Part shown: positions 25,402-37,639 of the stretch, in pieces | How positions within the stretch are numbered: the first letter of the stretch is position 1 | Layout of the letters: every line of letters begins with the position of its first letter | Translations under genes and position numbers: made by a program | Assembly (NCBI GenBank): GCA_013399015.1 | Contig: VWZX01006860.1 | Coordinates: 62,001 to 126,000, forward strand | Reading direction: 5' to 3' | Length of the DNA: 64,000 nt | Source: Galbula dea | Lineage: Eukaryota; Chordata; Aves; Piciformes; Galbulidae | The notes under the pieces: model-generated | The model's database searches: none | What the model was told of the DNA's origin: nothing | What the model saw: only the letters and a program-made list of their open reading frames with translations

Positions 25402-25530
25402 AGACATTGTCCAAATCAAGCACAAGACCATCAACTCTAATTTCAGCAGAAGAGCATTTTTTTCCCCCAAGAATGATCTGACAGCCCATTTCCAGGGCAG
25501 AGCAATAAAGAGAAGAACTGGAGGAGCCAT
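25402..25530 (+). other. CHCHD3: CHCHD3 3' untranslated region
   Basis: About 125 nt follow the TAA stop before the first canonical polyadenylation signal, and nothing in them looks repetitive. Cleavage would be expected roughly 15-25 nt after the hexamer, around 25525-25535. The exact end is inferred. A second AATAAA near 26050 could give a longer alternative form. Confidence 0.6.
25504..25509 (+). promoter_or_regulatory. CHCHD3: polyadenylation signal AATAAA of CHCHD3
   Basis: Canonical AATAAA hexamer 103 nt after the stop codon, the first on this strand downstream of the last exon. A GTGTGACC stretch lies about 50 nt further on and could act as the downstream element. Confidence 0.65.
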
Positions 25531-28500
25531 TTGAAGAGCAGCAGCCATCAGGACTCAATCAGTGTGACCATTTGAAAAGCCAAGACCTGGATCTTATTAC
25601 ATCAGAACTCAGCCAGCCCAAGATACTGTTCAGTCCTAGTAAAATCTACTTAGTGGTGATTGAGGGAAGGAAAAGAAAAGAGCCTTTCACTGACCTTAGA
25701 AAGGGGAAATGTCCTTCAAATGCTGCTATTTCCTTGTAGCACCTCCTCCAAAGGGACAGGTAGGTAACACTTGGTGTGCCAGGATGTGGTGGTGTTTGGT
25801 GGAGCAAGTCCTCACCCTGCAGCTCCTGTTCATTGCTCATTGTTCAGCCTGTAATGACCTAAACTGTACTTTAATTTATTTCACAAATGCTATCACTTAA
25901 TGAAGTCTCTCTCCAAGCCTTCTGCTGGAAAGATGTTAATGATCCAACACTGACAGATGATGTAACATGGCCTTTCTTTCCCTGAAGTGATTCTGTTGTG
26001 CTCCTCACCCCTCTGGCAAGTCCTGAGGAACATGCCTCCCTCTCCCCCAACAATAAATCTATTTTATGCACAAGATTGGTGCCTCAGTCTGTCTCTCTTC
26101 CCACTTCTCCCAGGAGGGTGCTGTTCCCTCTGCTGTGTCAATCACCTTCTTTCCCCAGCAGATGTTGTTGCTGAAGCTTTCAAGCCTAGACTTCCATGCA
26201 GAAGCAGCCTTGGTTTCAAGAACTGTGCTTACAGAGAACTGTTTTCCCTCACAGCAACCTAAAAGGCTCCCACATGATTGTCTGCTGGGATTCATGCCCC
26301 ATCAAGAGCTTCCTTCCTTGGGAATGAAAAGCCACAGGCAGTGCCCAAAGCTGCAAACCATCACTCCCAGCTGGGTGGGTTTGGTCAGTGCTGGTTTTCC
26401 CAAGCAACCTTCTAGGAAGGATTTTGTAGGTGATGGTAAGAGTGCTGTTAGCCTTCTGCTGTTTATTTACCTGTTGCTCTAATTGGCTGCCTTTGAGCTG
26501 CATCCTGCTGCAACTGCAAGGGCACCTGTGGATCTCCTTTAGAGTCACAGCAGTGCCAGGGACTCTCCTCTTCCAATTAGCAAGATGCTTTGTGAGTGCT
26601 CTCTTAATTAAGGGGGTTTTGATTCTTGTGAAGACTACAGAAAGAAGCTGAGTTAGTTGACACATGAAGCAACTGTAAGAGCAGGAGGAGAGGAAGGAAG
26701 AACCTGGAGTTCAGCATCAGGTGCCAGGTGAACTGCTTGAGAGAAATAACAGGGCTGTCAGTGATGTGTGTACATGGTGACTTGCTGGAGTGTTTACAGA
26801 TCAGCTGCCTCACAAATTCTCCTTCCTAATGTTCTCTTTTGTAACAGAGAGCCAAGAAGTTGGCAGCTCCATCCTTGCCAGACTTCAGAGTTGGCAAGAG
26901 AATGCAGCACAGAGGAAAAGCAGACGTTTTTAAGGCCAGATGATGCTGTGAAAGCAGGAGAAAGAGCTGTGTCAGGAAGGGAGGTCTCTGGGATTGCCAG
27001 CTGGGGATTGGGTTCCCATCCTGACAGCCCTGAGCAGTGGGAATCAGTCCTGTTTGCTCTGCTCCAACTTGTTTTGGGCTTCAGTTGAGATGTTGTGTTC
27101 TTTAAACACTTTCTGTGTCCTAAGTAGTGGCATCTGCTCTGCACTGCTGTGGCCACAGCAGGACTGCTCTGGGCACTTTGGGGCTTCACAATACAGAATA
27201 TTCTTTCTTTTAGCATGGAGAACCTGTGGGGAGTCTCCCTCCTCCTCAGAAGGAACCAGATCTCTCTAGGGTTGCTCACTGCCAGTCTTACAGCTTGAAC
27301 TCAGCTTGGTGGGTCTCAGGAGGGGTGGTAGAGGTGATACTCTCTAGGGGTGATGAAGTCATGACACTCTCTGCCCATGGTAGGGAATACTTTTGGATGT
27401 TCTTGTTGGTCCTTCACAAGCTCTGATCAGCTGTAACCAAAGGACAGTTTTACCCAGGGTGTAAGCAGCATTGTAACAGCTAAATCAAAGCTTTTCATTG
27501 TTCTTTGCTCAGTGGCTGTGGAACAAATCACAAGGCTTTCAGGTGGTGTCAAAATAATCACTGCTCTCCTACTCTCCTGTAATTTAGCAGCATTAGACTC
27601 TTTCAAGTGCTAGAGTTCCTCTCCTCAGGAGTTGTGTGTGCCTGAGACAGATCAAGTCACCTTGCAGAGCTGGCTTTGGGGTTTTTTGTTCACCTCCATT
27701 ACAGTTCTAAGCAGATATTTGGAGTTAGCTTTAATATGGAGATGGCTGTGGGTTGGGATCAGTTTTACAGCTCAGGTGGCCACTATTTTGTGCTCTTTTA
27801 GATCCTGTGAATGCTGAGCAGGTTTGGACAAGGCAAACTGATGCTTTCTAGTGTTTTCTAGCATCTTTCTACTCTTGTGAGCACCTGGAGATCCCTAAGC
27901 AAAACCAGTAGGTACTGGTGGGACAGCACAAGGCAGAGACCTTGCTTGATTTGCTTGCAGATCTCATTGGCAGGAGCCAAAAATGGTCCAACTTTTGTCC
28001 TAGCTGGTAGGGCATCACAGCTTAGCTGCCCATGGTATTGGAGCAGGAGGTGGAGCTTGCCACTGCCAATCAGATCAGGATGGGAGTTGGATGTCTTCTC
28101 ACTTGTGGGCAAAGGGCTGCAGGAGTGAGTTTTGTTAAGGTGGGTTTAGTTTACAAAGGTTTGTGTTGAGCTGCCCCACTGATGTTTCCTCCTCTGTGTT
28201 GGGGAGGAATGTCTGTCATCTCAAGTCACCTTCCTGTTTGCTCTCAGCTGCTCTTCTCCTGGGAGGGAGCAATATCAAACAGGGCCTGGAGGCAAGGATG
28301 TCTCTGTTTGATCATCAGTGAGGATATTCCCACCAGAGAAACCTGCAAAGGCACTGTGCCCTTCCATAGTCTGCTTGGCAGCAAAAGGAGCTGCAAACCA
28401 AGGAGCTTCCATCAGCATTTACCCCTTCCTGAGGAGAAGAGACATCCTGAACATGGTGTGAGGAGAATCATGGTGTGAAGAGGACCTGGGTCTTCAACTC

Positions 28501-28595
28501 ATTACAAAAGAGCCAAGCAGGTTCCCAGAGAGCATAGGGCAGTGAGCCAGGGCTCCTCTGCAAGAGTATCAGCTCCACCTGAAAAAAGATGCTTG
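25530..28595. other. intergenic, no recognisable gene or repeat
   Basis: Three kilobases downstream of CHCHD3 with no CR1, the longest CR1-free run in this half of the window. Small open frames occur on both strands (for example 26794-27279 minus), but none has family similarity, codon periodicity I can see or splice context. Confidence 0.6.
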
Positions 28596-28642
28596 GTAAT
28601 TAGAGAGGTAATTAGTTTAGTAATTACTCAGGTAATTAGTTT
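28595..28642. repeat. four TAATTA cores at exact 12-bp spacing
   Basis: TAATTA occurs at 28597, 28609, 28621 and 28633, each start exactly 12 bp from the last, in a unit close to ggTAATTAgttt. It can be read as a short 12-bp tandem repeat or as a clustered homeodomain-type site. TAATTA is the classic homeodomain core; occupancy is unknown. Confidence 0.85.
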
Positions 28643-28900
28643 GATTCTCTCTCAAGCCAGTAACTGCTGGGAAGAGAACCCTCAGCCATTGTGCTGGAGG
28701 GAGCACCTTGAGTTGCAGTGCTGCAGGAGCTCCCCCCTGACAGATCAACCCTTCTCCATCCTCTGTGGGAAACACCATCTGAGCTTGCTGCAGTGAGATG
28801 CTTTAGAGGTAAAGAACCCTGAAAGGTCTGATTGTTGGAGGTACTGTGCTCAAAAACTGTTGAGCCACCTGCCAAGGATGTTGAGATGTGTTTTTGTCAT

Positions 28901-29304
28901 AGACCTCAGCTGCAGTGCTGGGGCCAGCTCTGGAGTCCTCAGCACAGCACAGACAGGGACCTGGGGGAGCAGGGCCAGAGGAGGCCACAGAGGTGATCTG
29001 AGGGCTGGAAGCTCTCTGCTGTGAGGACAGGCTGAGAGAGTTGGGGTTGTTCAGCCTGGAGAAGAGAAGGCTCCAGGGAGACCTTCCTGCAGCCTTTCAG
29101 TACTTAGGGGGCCTAGAAGAAAGATGAGAACAGACTTTTTAGCAGAGGCTGTTGGGACAGGACAAGGGCTGATGGTTTGAAACTAAAAGAGGGAGATTTG
29201 GACTATCTAAGGAAGAAATTGTTTCCACAGAGGGTGGTGAGAGCCTGTCCCAGGTTGCCCACAGAGGTCATTCCTTCCAACCCCTCCCCTGCTGGGATTC
29301 TGTG
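28901..29304 (+). mobile_element. CR1 fragment, group G4, internally deleted
   Basis: Runs from gacctcagctgcagtgctgg through ctgttgggacaggacaaggg to the end. After gttgcccacagaggt it jumps straight to cattccttccaacccct, losing about 100 bp of the usual 3' region. Confidence 0.92.
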
Positions 29305-29782
29305 CCCAGAGACCCATTCATGGAGAGGAACCACTTTTGCTAGGCTGCCCATCAGGATGTGCTGGCTCTCTGCCCTCTTTCTAGGTCAGATAGTGAGGAA
29401 ATGTGGTTTTTTCCCCTCTCAGTTTTAATATTATTAACACTTGGGCTGTTTTGCAAAGGTCAAAGTCAACTTGAATGTCTTCTCATCTGCCTCTTCTTAA
29501 AAAGCAAGGAAACAAGAAATCTACATTGCACCCAAGCTGCCTTTAAATACCTGAGCCTGATGGTTTATAAAGGAGGTGTTTGCAGAGGTGAGTGAGGTCT
29601 GACTGGTAGCAAGGCAGTGCTTGTGGGCAGGGGAAAGTCTCAGGATCAATTTGGTTTTTGCTTAAGGTTCCTGCTCCTGGAATCAGGTGGGAAAATGGAA
29701 ATCTCTGCTTTTACCTGAAAGGAAGAAAAATCAGCTTTGCAGAGAGAAGTCAGGAACAGGATGCTGCTCCAGGAGCACAGTT

Positions 29783-30026
29783 ATGCCTTGAGTTGTGCCA
29801 GGGGAGGTTTAGGTTGGAGATGAGGAATAATTTCTTCCCCAAAAGGGTTGTCCAGGCCTGGCCCAGGCTGCCCAGGGCAGTGGTGCAGTCCCCATCCCTG
29901 GAGGGGTTGCAAAGCCCTGGAGATGTGGTGCTGAGGGCCATGGGTTAGTGGTGACCTGGCAGTGCTGGGTCAGTGTTTGGACTGGATGATCTTAAAGCTC
30001 TCTTCCAACCCAAACAGCTCTCTTGT
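29783..30026 (+). mobile_element. CR1 fragment, group G1 (duplicated with its flank)
   Basis: Begins gccttgagttgtgccagggg and ends gctctcttccaacccaaaca. Its near-twin is the 3' half of the copy at 54748, and the similarity continues into non-CR1 flank. Confidence 0.93.
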
Positions 30027-30215
30027 TACCATTTCCAAGAAGGACTGAAGCACTAGTTGCAGTCCCCAGCATGCTTCCTCCCAGTGGTGGGCAGCTCAGA
30101 GCATGCCTTGCCCAGGACCAGCACATCTAGGTTCCTCCCAGCTGACAGGAGGAGGGAGGCTTTGTGTCCAGAGTATGTGCATGAAGGAGGTCTCAGACTC
30201 CCTCCTCTCCACACT
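30027..30215 (+). repeat. duplicated CR1 3' flank, copy 1
   Basis: About 190 bp of non-CR1 sequence (contains ttccaagaaggactg, ccccagcatgcttcctccca, gcatgaaggaggtctcagac) that recurs at 55191-55380 with only a few differences. Similarity stops in both copies right after tccacact. Confidence 0.92.
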
Positions 30216-32205
30216 GACTCTGCCTCTGGTCCTTAAGCAATCCCTTCCCCCAGCCAGAAGCTACTCACCACTTTGATTTACAGGATTAGAGAGACATTCA
30301 TTTTGCCCAGGTCCATCTCCAGTGTCTCTGGGGAGGTTCATTTCCTCCTCACCACGGGAGAGGAGGGGGAAGGAGAAGGCTCTGGCCTCTGAGGCAAGCT
30401 CTAAGTGGGCTCCTTCATTTGTAACTCGAGTTTCTGCACAGAGGTTAATCATTTTAGCTCTGTTCCTCCTTCCAAGTGTTGATTAATCCTCTGCACACAT
30501 AGTAGGCACATGCACTCAAAAGCAATACCAACCTCAGTAGCCATTTTTTACCCCCCAGTAATGAGAGTTATTCATAACCCAAGAGCCTTTCCAGCTTCCA
30601 GTTGCTGTGCAGAAGACAGCATTGTTCATAAAAACAACTCCAAGGTGGTTTTGGTTTATTTCCACCTCCCTCCCCAGTTGCTGGTGGGGGAAGAAGTCTT
30701 CAGAGAGAAGTAATTGTTGGCTTAAACCTTCAGCCTGGATTCAGCAGCAATCCATCACCTCCCTGTGTGCTTGGAAGCTCAGGTTCCTCAGTATTCAGAC
30801 TGGGAATGCTGAGGAGGAAGGAAGGGACTAAGGGCAGGGGGAAATAGTGCTGGAGAAGTTCTCTCCAAGCTGCTTTTGTTTCCTGCCCTTCTCTTTGCTG
30901 AGGGACTCAGGGGAGGGAAAAGGATCCCATCCTAGGAACGTGGTGACATGGGCACCTTCAGGCTGTCCCTCCCCAGGATGCTAGGTGCCCTCCAGCCCTG
31001 CAGGGTGTTTGTGATTCTGCAACAAGGACTAAAATGGCCTTGGTGTTGCTGCTGGAAGCATCAATAATGACCTTTTGGTGCTGTTCATCCCAACCCTCTC
31101 AGCAGAATGAAGCAGCAGCAAGAGAAGTTTTGCTCAGCTCTTTGTCAGGGAAAGGAAGGAGCAAAGCAGCATCTCTTAACACCCCCACAACTTGTTTCTT
31201 GGATCCAATGGATGCTTTTGAGAGCAACCTTTTTGCCTATGAGCTAAACCCTAGACTTGCTGAACATCTCCACTAATTAACTCCATCTGCCTTGCCTGCT
31301 TTTAGGTACAAAAGATGCCTTGCTTTGATCATTTGCTGTTTACATGTTTCTTGCAGTTGGGTGGAACACAATAAATACTGTGCAGAGCAAAACAAACACC
31401 AAACCTGAGACAGCTTGAGAGGGCAACTGGATGCCTCCAGAATGGGAATCTAATTGAATTTCCCTGGAGCACTGCTGAGTATCAACCTAAAACCATGTGT
31501 GTGGTTTCAGGTGGCTTGTGTGACCTCCAAGAGACAACAGTGTTGCCCCAAGGCTCTTCTCTTCTGCAGACCTGGTCTTGCAAAGGTTTATATCAGCTGG
31601 GGGAGACTGTGAACCTGGGACATGGGTGTATGGGTGGTTCAGTGTATCTGTGCATCCTGAACATGGAGACATCTCTCTCTTCTCTGTGTTATTGCAGCTT
31701 GTGGTCCCTGGTTGTCCCCATCTCCATTAAACATGGAGCCAAAGTAGGGTGGGTGTTGGTGTTTGTGCCAAAGGTATCTCTAGAAGCAGCCTGGAACTGC
31801 TGGGGTGGGAACTTGCTTGGGCAAACCAGCCCAGCCTCAGCTTTCTTGCTGATACCTGCTCTTTGATGAATAGAACCATGAAACTGGTTTTGGTTTATTC
31901 TGTCTTCAGAAGGAAGCTGGGCAGGGAGAACCTAGAACACTGGCTGATCATCAGGTACTGGGTTGTTTTCTGTTCCAGTAGTTTCCTGGGTTAGGCAGGC
32001 ATTTCAGTCTAACAACATACCCTGTTGCTCCAGAAACTGCAGATGTTTAGTTCACTCTTCTTTGGTAGAAGGTGCATGGTGTCCCAGCATGTCCCACAAC
32101 ATCTGCAGCCCCTTTGCTCAGCTTGGGGGATCCATACCCAGCACTGCCTGTACACGAGCTGGGGACACTGCTTCCTTCTGCATGCATTGCACATAAACCA
32201 GGCTT
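30216..32205. other. intergenic, nothing recognised
   Basis: Two kilobases without CR1 or other repeat. Open frames such as 31034-31276 and 31495-31866 are short and have no recognisable similarity. Confidence 0.55.
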
Positions 32206-32207
32206 CA

Positions 32208-32420
32208 CAGACTCACAGAATGGGTTGGGAGGCACCTTTCAAGGTCACCTAGTCCAATCTCCAGCAGTCAGCAGGGACATCTGCAACTAGAGCAAGTTGC
32301 TCAGAGCCCCAAACAACCTGACCTGCTCCAACAAGGAGTGTCTTTCCTGTGCTGGAGAGTCCAGAGCTGGTCCCAGGACTGCAGGTGAGGTCTCCCCAGA
32401 GCAGAGCAAAGGGGCAGAGT
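32208..32420 (-). mobile_element. CR1 fragment, group G4, deletion-joined
   Basis: The 3' tail segment (gtcacctagtccaatctcca to aacaacctgacctg) is joined at 32320-32325 to a far 5' segment (ctttcctgtgctgg, aggtctccccagagcagagc). Compared with 11437-11852 and 20222-20701, roughly 300 bp is missing. Both parents carry GACCTG at the join. Confidence 0.9.
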
Positions 32421-33359
32421 ATTCAACCCTGAGACATTTCTCAACAGCCTCCAGCAATTGCTGCATCAGTACTACCAGAAGTGTTGCCTGGTACAGGAAT
32501 GCCAAAGGACCAAATCCTCTGGGTAGTCTGGCAGGAGCAGGTGACCTGATCCCACCAGGGTCTGAGCCACCTCAGAGCATGTGTGTGCATGTGCTTGGAC
32601 ATCTCTGCACCAGTCCTCCCCAGAGACAGTAAGTGCTCTTCAAACACCATCCCTCACCTGTGTACAAAGCCTGCTGCTCTTCCCTCTGGATTGGTTTGTA
32701 CAGGGGCACTAATTGCTCCCAGTGTTGGTGGCCACAGCAGAAGGAGCCAGGAGCTCAGTGATCCAGGGGAACTGGTTCTGCTTTCCACCCCAGGGATGCA
32801 GAGAGGCTCTGTGGGATCTGTGGTGATGGAGCAGTGTTGCTCTGGAGACAGAAACCACTTGTTGTAGAAGTCTGGAACATGGAAAGGATCTCCAATGAGA
32901 AATACCTCCAAAATCTCCTCTTTGGAGGCACTAAGATAAACATTCCCCAGACAGGCTAACACAACACCTCCTCCCTGCTCACAGGCTAGTCTAACCTCAG
33001 TCCTGAAGGCAGCTACCTAGAGATTGTCTGGCTTTCTGTAATGGTTACACCAGCTTCCAGGAAAACAAGGGGTGATGGAGGAACCTGGCAAGCTGAAGCT
33101 GGCAGGATCTTGAGGCTGTCTGCCTTGGTTGATGTTCTGCTAATGCTTGGAAGGCATCTGCAGGATGGGTGATGTGACCTGGGGATGGACACGTGGCCAC
33201 CCTGGCAAGGCTGGAGCAGCTGGAGCTAAGCAAGAGGTGAGCTGGAGCCTGAGGCTCTCAGAGCTGAGTTCCTGGAGGGAGAATCAATCCTGCCATTATA
33301 ATGATAATTCTGAGCTGTCTCTTTCCCTCCTACTGCCTAGGAATCTTTATGCTGAGTAT

Positions 33360-34215
33360 TGATTAGGTTTTATTCAATAAGTAGTGGTGGTGGGAAAAGA
33401 AAAAGTCAAGAGAAAGTTCCCCCTGCAAGAAACCTGCAGGCAAAGAACCCCGGGGTCTGCCCAGTGTTGTGGGGTCTGGCCAGGGGCAGGGCTGGGCTGG
33501 CCTCTAGGGTGAGCACAGGCATCCTCTGGGAAGCCCTCTGCCTTCCCAAAGGGAAGAGAAGGGGAATAAGGGAGAGAGGCTGATGGGTTGGGAAAGAAAT
33601 GAAACAGTTTCAATGAAAACGATAACAAAAACATGAAATAGATACAAATAGATACAAACTCAATATGGAACCCAACCCCTGCTGGCAATTCCAGCACTGG
33701 CACCACTGATGCTGTGGCAGGAACTGGGGAAGTCACAGACTGGTCTCAGTGGCAGATGGGAAATGGATTTAGCAACACATGGATCAGGATCCAAGGCAGA
33801 ACAGACAAGAGTCCTCCTCAGACACTGACCACTGAAGAAGAGGCTTGACCCTGCTGATCCCTTAGCTTTCTCCTGCCTGTGCCATCTATGGGATGCAATC
33901 CCTTGTTGGGCAGTTCAGGGTCACCTCTCCTGGCCCCTCCTCCCTGCAGCTGCCACCTCTGACTGCCTGCACCCCAAGCTGGGACACAAGATGGAGCAGT
34001 GCCCTTGGGCTGCAGAGGAGCAAGTCTAAGGCAGAGCCTTTGTGCAGCCCAAGCCTTGGCAGGAACTCTCCCCATGGAGTGTTGTCCCTGCTAGCAGCAG
34101 GCAGTGCCTGGGAGAACATGCTGGGAGCTGCAGCAAGTGCAGCCCTGAGAAGAGCCTGAGCTGGGAAGTCAAATCCCTGAGCAGAATGAGTTCTGTTCTA
34201 GCCCAAAGCAGGACA
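33360..34215 (-). mobile_element. probable LTR-retrotransposon (ERV) remnant
   Basis: Read on the minus strand, the block goes from a GC-rich stretch through a pyrimidine- and T-rich one (gtttttgttatcgttttcat) to an AATAAA (complement of 33370-33375). This layout resembles the LTR/3' region of avian endogenous retroviruses, and the sequence resembles interspersed bird ERV-type repeats as I remember them. I cannot place TG/CA ends or a target duplication, and no gag, pol or env frame is visible. Confidence 0.42.
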
Positions 34216-36730
34216 GACTCTGAGCCATGACCTTTGGGGTGTGGACACCAGTGAGGGTGGGAGGTGAAGGGTCCCAGCTCAGCTCTGCTGCACATTGCCT
34301 CTCTTCAGAGTGTGATTTTTCCTTTCCTTTGCTTGAAATTTTGTTGTTTCTTAGGGTTTTGTTTTGGCTGGTTGTTTTACAGGTAAATACTTTGATGGTT
34401 CAGGGGTTTTCCAGATTAAAATCTTTGTTTTTTTCTTGTTTTAATTTCAAGGGATGTGTTTGAAGCTGCAGAGGGGTTGAGAAATACATAACAGCATTTG
34501 ATTTTGTTTTTACAGCAAGGGGCTAAGCTCTTTAAAGCCTTCATCATCTTAGAGGACACATCTTCAAGCATCCTTGCCTGCTTTCTCATCCTGCCCATCC
34601 CTAGAGGACCACTTGGATTTTAAGCCCCAGCAGTATGATGCAGCAGCCAGAGTTTGCAACTTCAACTGTGCTGTGAGCAGCATGTCCTGGGGCTTGACCA
34701 CTTGCAGACAAGCCTCTTCCCTCCCTCCATGGATGAGGGACCTGAGCTTGCACCTCTCTGCATTGCACTGATCAGCCCTAGGTAACTCAGCAGCAGTCAA
34801 ATCCTTGTTTGCCAACGTTTTTGCTCCATGGAGGAGAAGAGAGGGATGGTTCAGCATCCTGCTGACTCCACTGAAGCTCCAGTGAGCGTGTGGGTGTGGA
34901 GCTGCCCTGGCTGTGGATGCTTCCCTGGAAATTTTGGGGTTTGCTGGATAGATGGCAGCCAGCATAGCCAAATCCCAACCTCTCCATCTTCAATGATGCC
35001 ATTTCAGGCACAAAGAGCCTAGGTAAGCTGGTAGCCATAGGCAAGTGTGCAGGTGGATGCTGGTACAGGCAGGGAAATCCCAGGTTCAGCTTCCTGGGAT
35101 ACCAGGGAGGGGTTTTCCAGCACAAGGAGAGAAAAAATAAACAAACCAAAACCTCAGAACCCTGGAGGGAAACAAGATCTGACCTATTTCTAGCTCAGGA
35201 ACCAACTACAGATGAATACTCAGTTCCCCAGGCCAAGTGTGACAGATCACATGAGGAGCAATGTGATTTTCCACCCTGAAGTGTAGAACTTGCCTGTCCT
35301 GCTCTGTCTGCATCCAGCTAACGTGGTGCTTGCAAAGATGTAAAGATATTTAGCTTTGAAATTCAGACCCAGGGCCAGGCTGAGGGAGTGGACATGGTGT
35401 GGCTCAGCCTGGCTTTAAATTGGCCTCCACTGCTTAAGGTGATGAAGGTCTGGGTGGGCAAGCTCAGGGCATGGTTGCCTGGATGCAACATTGGGCAGTG
35501 AGCTAATGGTCATAACTGAATAGAAAATGAGGCTGGTTGCTTCTGTAATGGAGCACAGTGATGGCACAGCACAAGAGAGTGACAGGAGACTGTTGGAAAT
35601 GTGGAGTGCAGCTGGAGTAACAGCAGGGTGCTCAGTGGTCATGCACCAGGGCCTCATCTAATCACAGGGACCAGGAGGAAGTTATCCTTTCAGGTCATGC
35701 ATTATTGTCCTGCCTGAGGGGGTTTTTATCTTGGCCTTTTGAAGAACCATCACCCCCAGCCCTGTCTGGAAGAGTGCTGCAGGTGAAGGGCTTGGTGCTC
35801 AGCTCCTTCATTTGCTTTGGTGTTGATGGATGTCCACTGAGTCCCCAGAAAGGACCTGACTGGATGCATCCTCATCAGTTTGTCCTGGGTCTTGATAGGG
35901 AGCTGCAGGATCAGAGCAGATCTCTTCTTCTGGGAGTAAACTCATCCTCTCACCAGCTGGAAGGAGAGCCCATCATGATAAGACTTGCATCTTTCCATCC
36001 CTACTTTAGCCAATCTGGTTCCTGCTGGCCCTAAGGACACCTCAGCTGATGACAGGGGTCTCTGTTCCCCATGCAGGCCACAAGCAAGCAGGTGCTGTTG
36101 GGTGATGGGTGGGTGAGCACTATTACCAGAGCAGGAGCTAGGAATAACAGAGCATGGCCAAAACCTATGTGCAAACAGCAGCTCTCCAGAGGCTGCCTTT
36201 GTATCCATCACTTGGAGTGGAGGGAGCACAGCTTTCATTTCAGGTAGGTTTTTGGGGTGCTTGGTCAACCTTGATGTCATTCTTTCTGTTGTTCCACAAG
36301 ACATGTTTAGACCTTGGCTGGAAGTCCAAGGACATTTCTTTAACCACTTTGTTCCACTGTGGATCAGGTATTTACTGTTCTTTGTCCCATTTGTGCCTCA
36401 TTACGCTCAGTTTAACTCTTGGGTGGATCATTGGGAAACCACATAGCAAAGGAAGAGGCATGGAACAGGAGGGATCCTGGCTGGGAACAATTCCTGGCTA
36501 AATTTTGGAGTCAGGAGATGAAGGCTTTGAATGTTCTTTTGCTGGCAGCATTTCCTCATCTGGATTGTAGTTTGGCAGGTGTAAACAGCAGGATTTGTGC
36601 TCACCAGCTGTATAAAGACTGTGTTCCATATATTATTCACAAATCTTGTCTTCTCTATTTCCTTTTCCCAGGCCTGAGCTTCCCATGAATGGAGAAGCAC
36701 CTTGGAATTTGGGCTAGCAACATAAACAGG
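34216..36730. other. intergenic, nothing recognised
   Basis: No CR1 and no recognisable exon. Overlapping short frames on both strands (34564-35149 minus, 35705-36034 plus) are typical of GC-moderate noncoding DNA. Confidence 0.5.
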
Positions 36731-36731
36731 T

Positions 36732-36965
36732 TATAGAATCAGAGAAGACACAGGAATCATAGATCATGATGGTTGGAAAAGCTCTCTGAGATCATTGAGT
36801 CCAAGCATCCACCCAACACCACCATGCTCACCACTGAACCATGGACCCAAGCACCACAGCTACCCATTTGTGGAACTCTTGCAGGGATGGTGACTCCACC
36901 ACCTCCCTGGCAGCCTCTTCCAATGCCTGAGAACCCTCTGGGGGAAGAAATTCTTCCTAATGGAA
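36732..36965 (-). mobile_element. CR1 fragment, group G1
   Basis: Contains two terminal tips in a row (tatagaatcagag and aatcatagatcatgatggtt), followed by agatcattgagtccaagcat and ggatggtgactccaccacct. It ends at agaaattcttcctaatgga. Confidence 0.9.
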
Positions 36966-37639
36966 GGTCCTGATGAGACAGCCTAGGTGTTTAGTGGAGA
37001 TTAGATCTTCTGGGAACCCCCTGTAGCCTGCACCTAAAAATGAGTGTGGGCAAAAGCTAGTATTATTACAGGCATTTATTATATTCTATTATTACAGGTG
37101 TTTCCTCTGTTTTCTTCTCTCCCTCTGGTGGCTTCAGTCACCATCATGCTTTTGCTCTCTTGCCTCAGATGTGGAAATCTAAACTCAAGCAGTTCAATTG
37201 CCAGCTGAAGCTGCTCAGGAAGATCCCTGCTGTTCTCTCTCCACCACCATTTTCATGTCACTGATTAATTAAGAAAACTAGATCTTGGGGCATGTAGCAA
37301 ACATTTGCAAGTTCATGTTCATTAGACTAAAACCAAAGTCTGGCATTATTATTATTTGAACTCCTTCTTTTGTTTTTATCAGTGGAATATCAGACTGTGA
37401 CCATGAGCTGGATGAAAAGCAGAGTGGGGAGAGAGAGGACTGGACATAACTAATCACCCTTCAGTTAAAGTATTCAGCAGGAATGTGCCCTGCAGTGGAT
37501 AATTGGCTATTCTGGAGTGAACAGAGGTTGGGATGCTGAACACAGAGACAGGAAAGTTCCTGCTGGAAGTTTTCATCCAGACCTTCCTGTCTGTTTGGAA
37601 ATATTGGCATTTTGCAAGGAATAACAATGTCACTGGGGA

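Noticed and set aside
26794..27279. 161-codon minus-strand open frame downstream of CHCHD3
   Set aside because: No similarity that I recognise, and no acceptor/donor pattern or codon bias.
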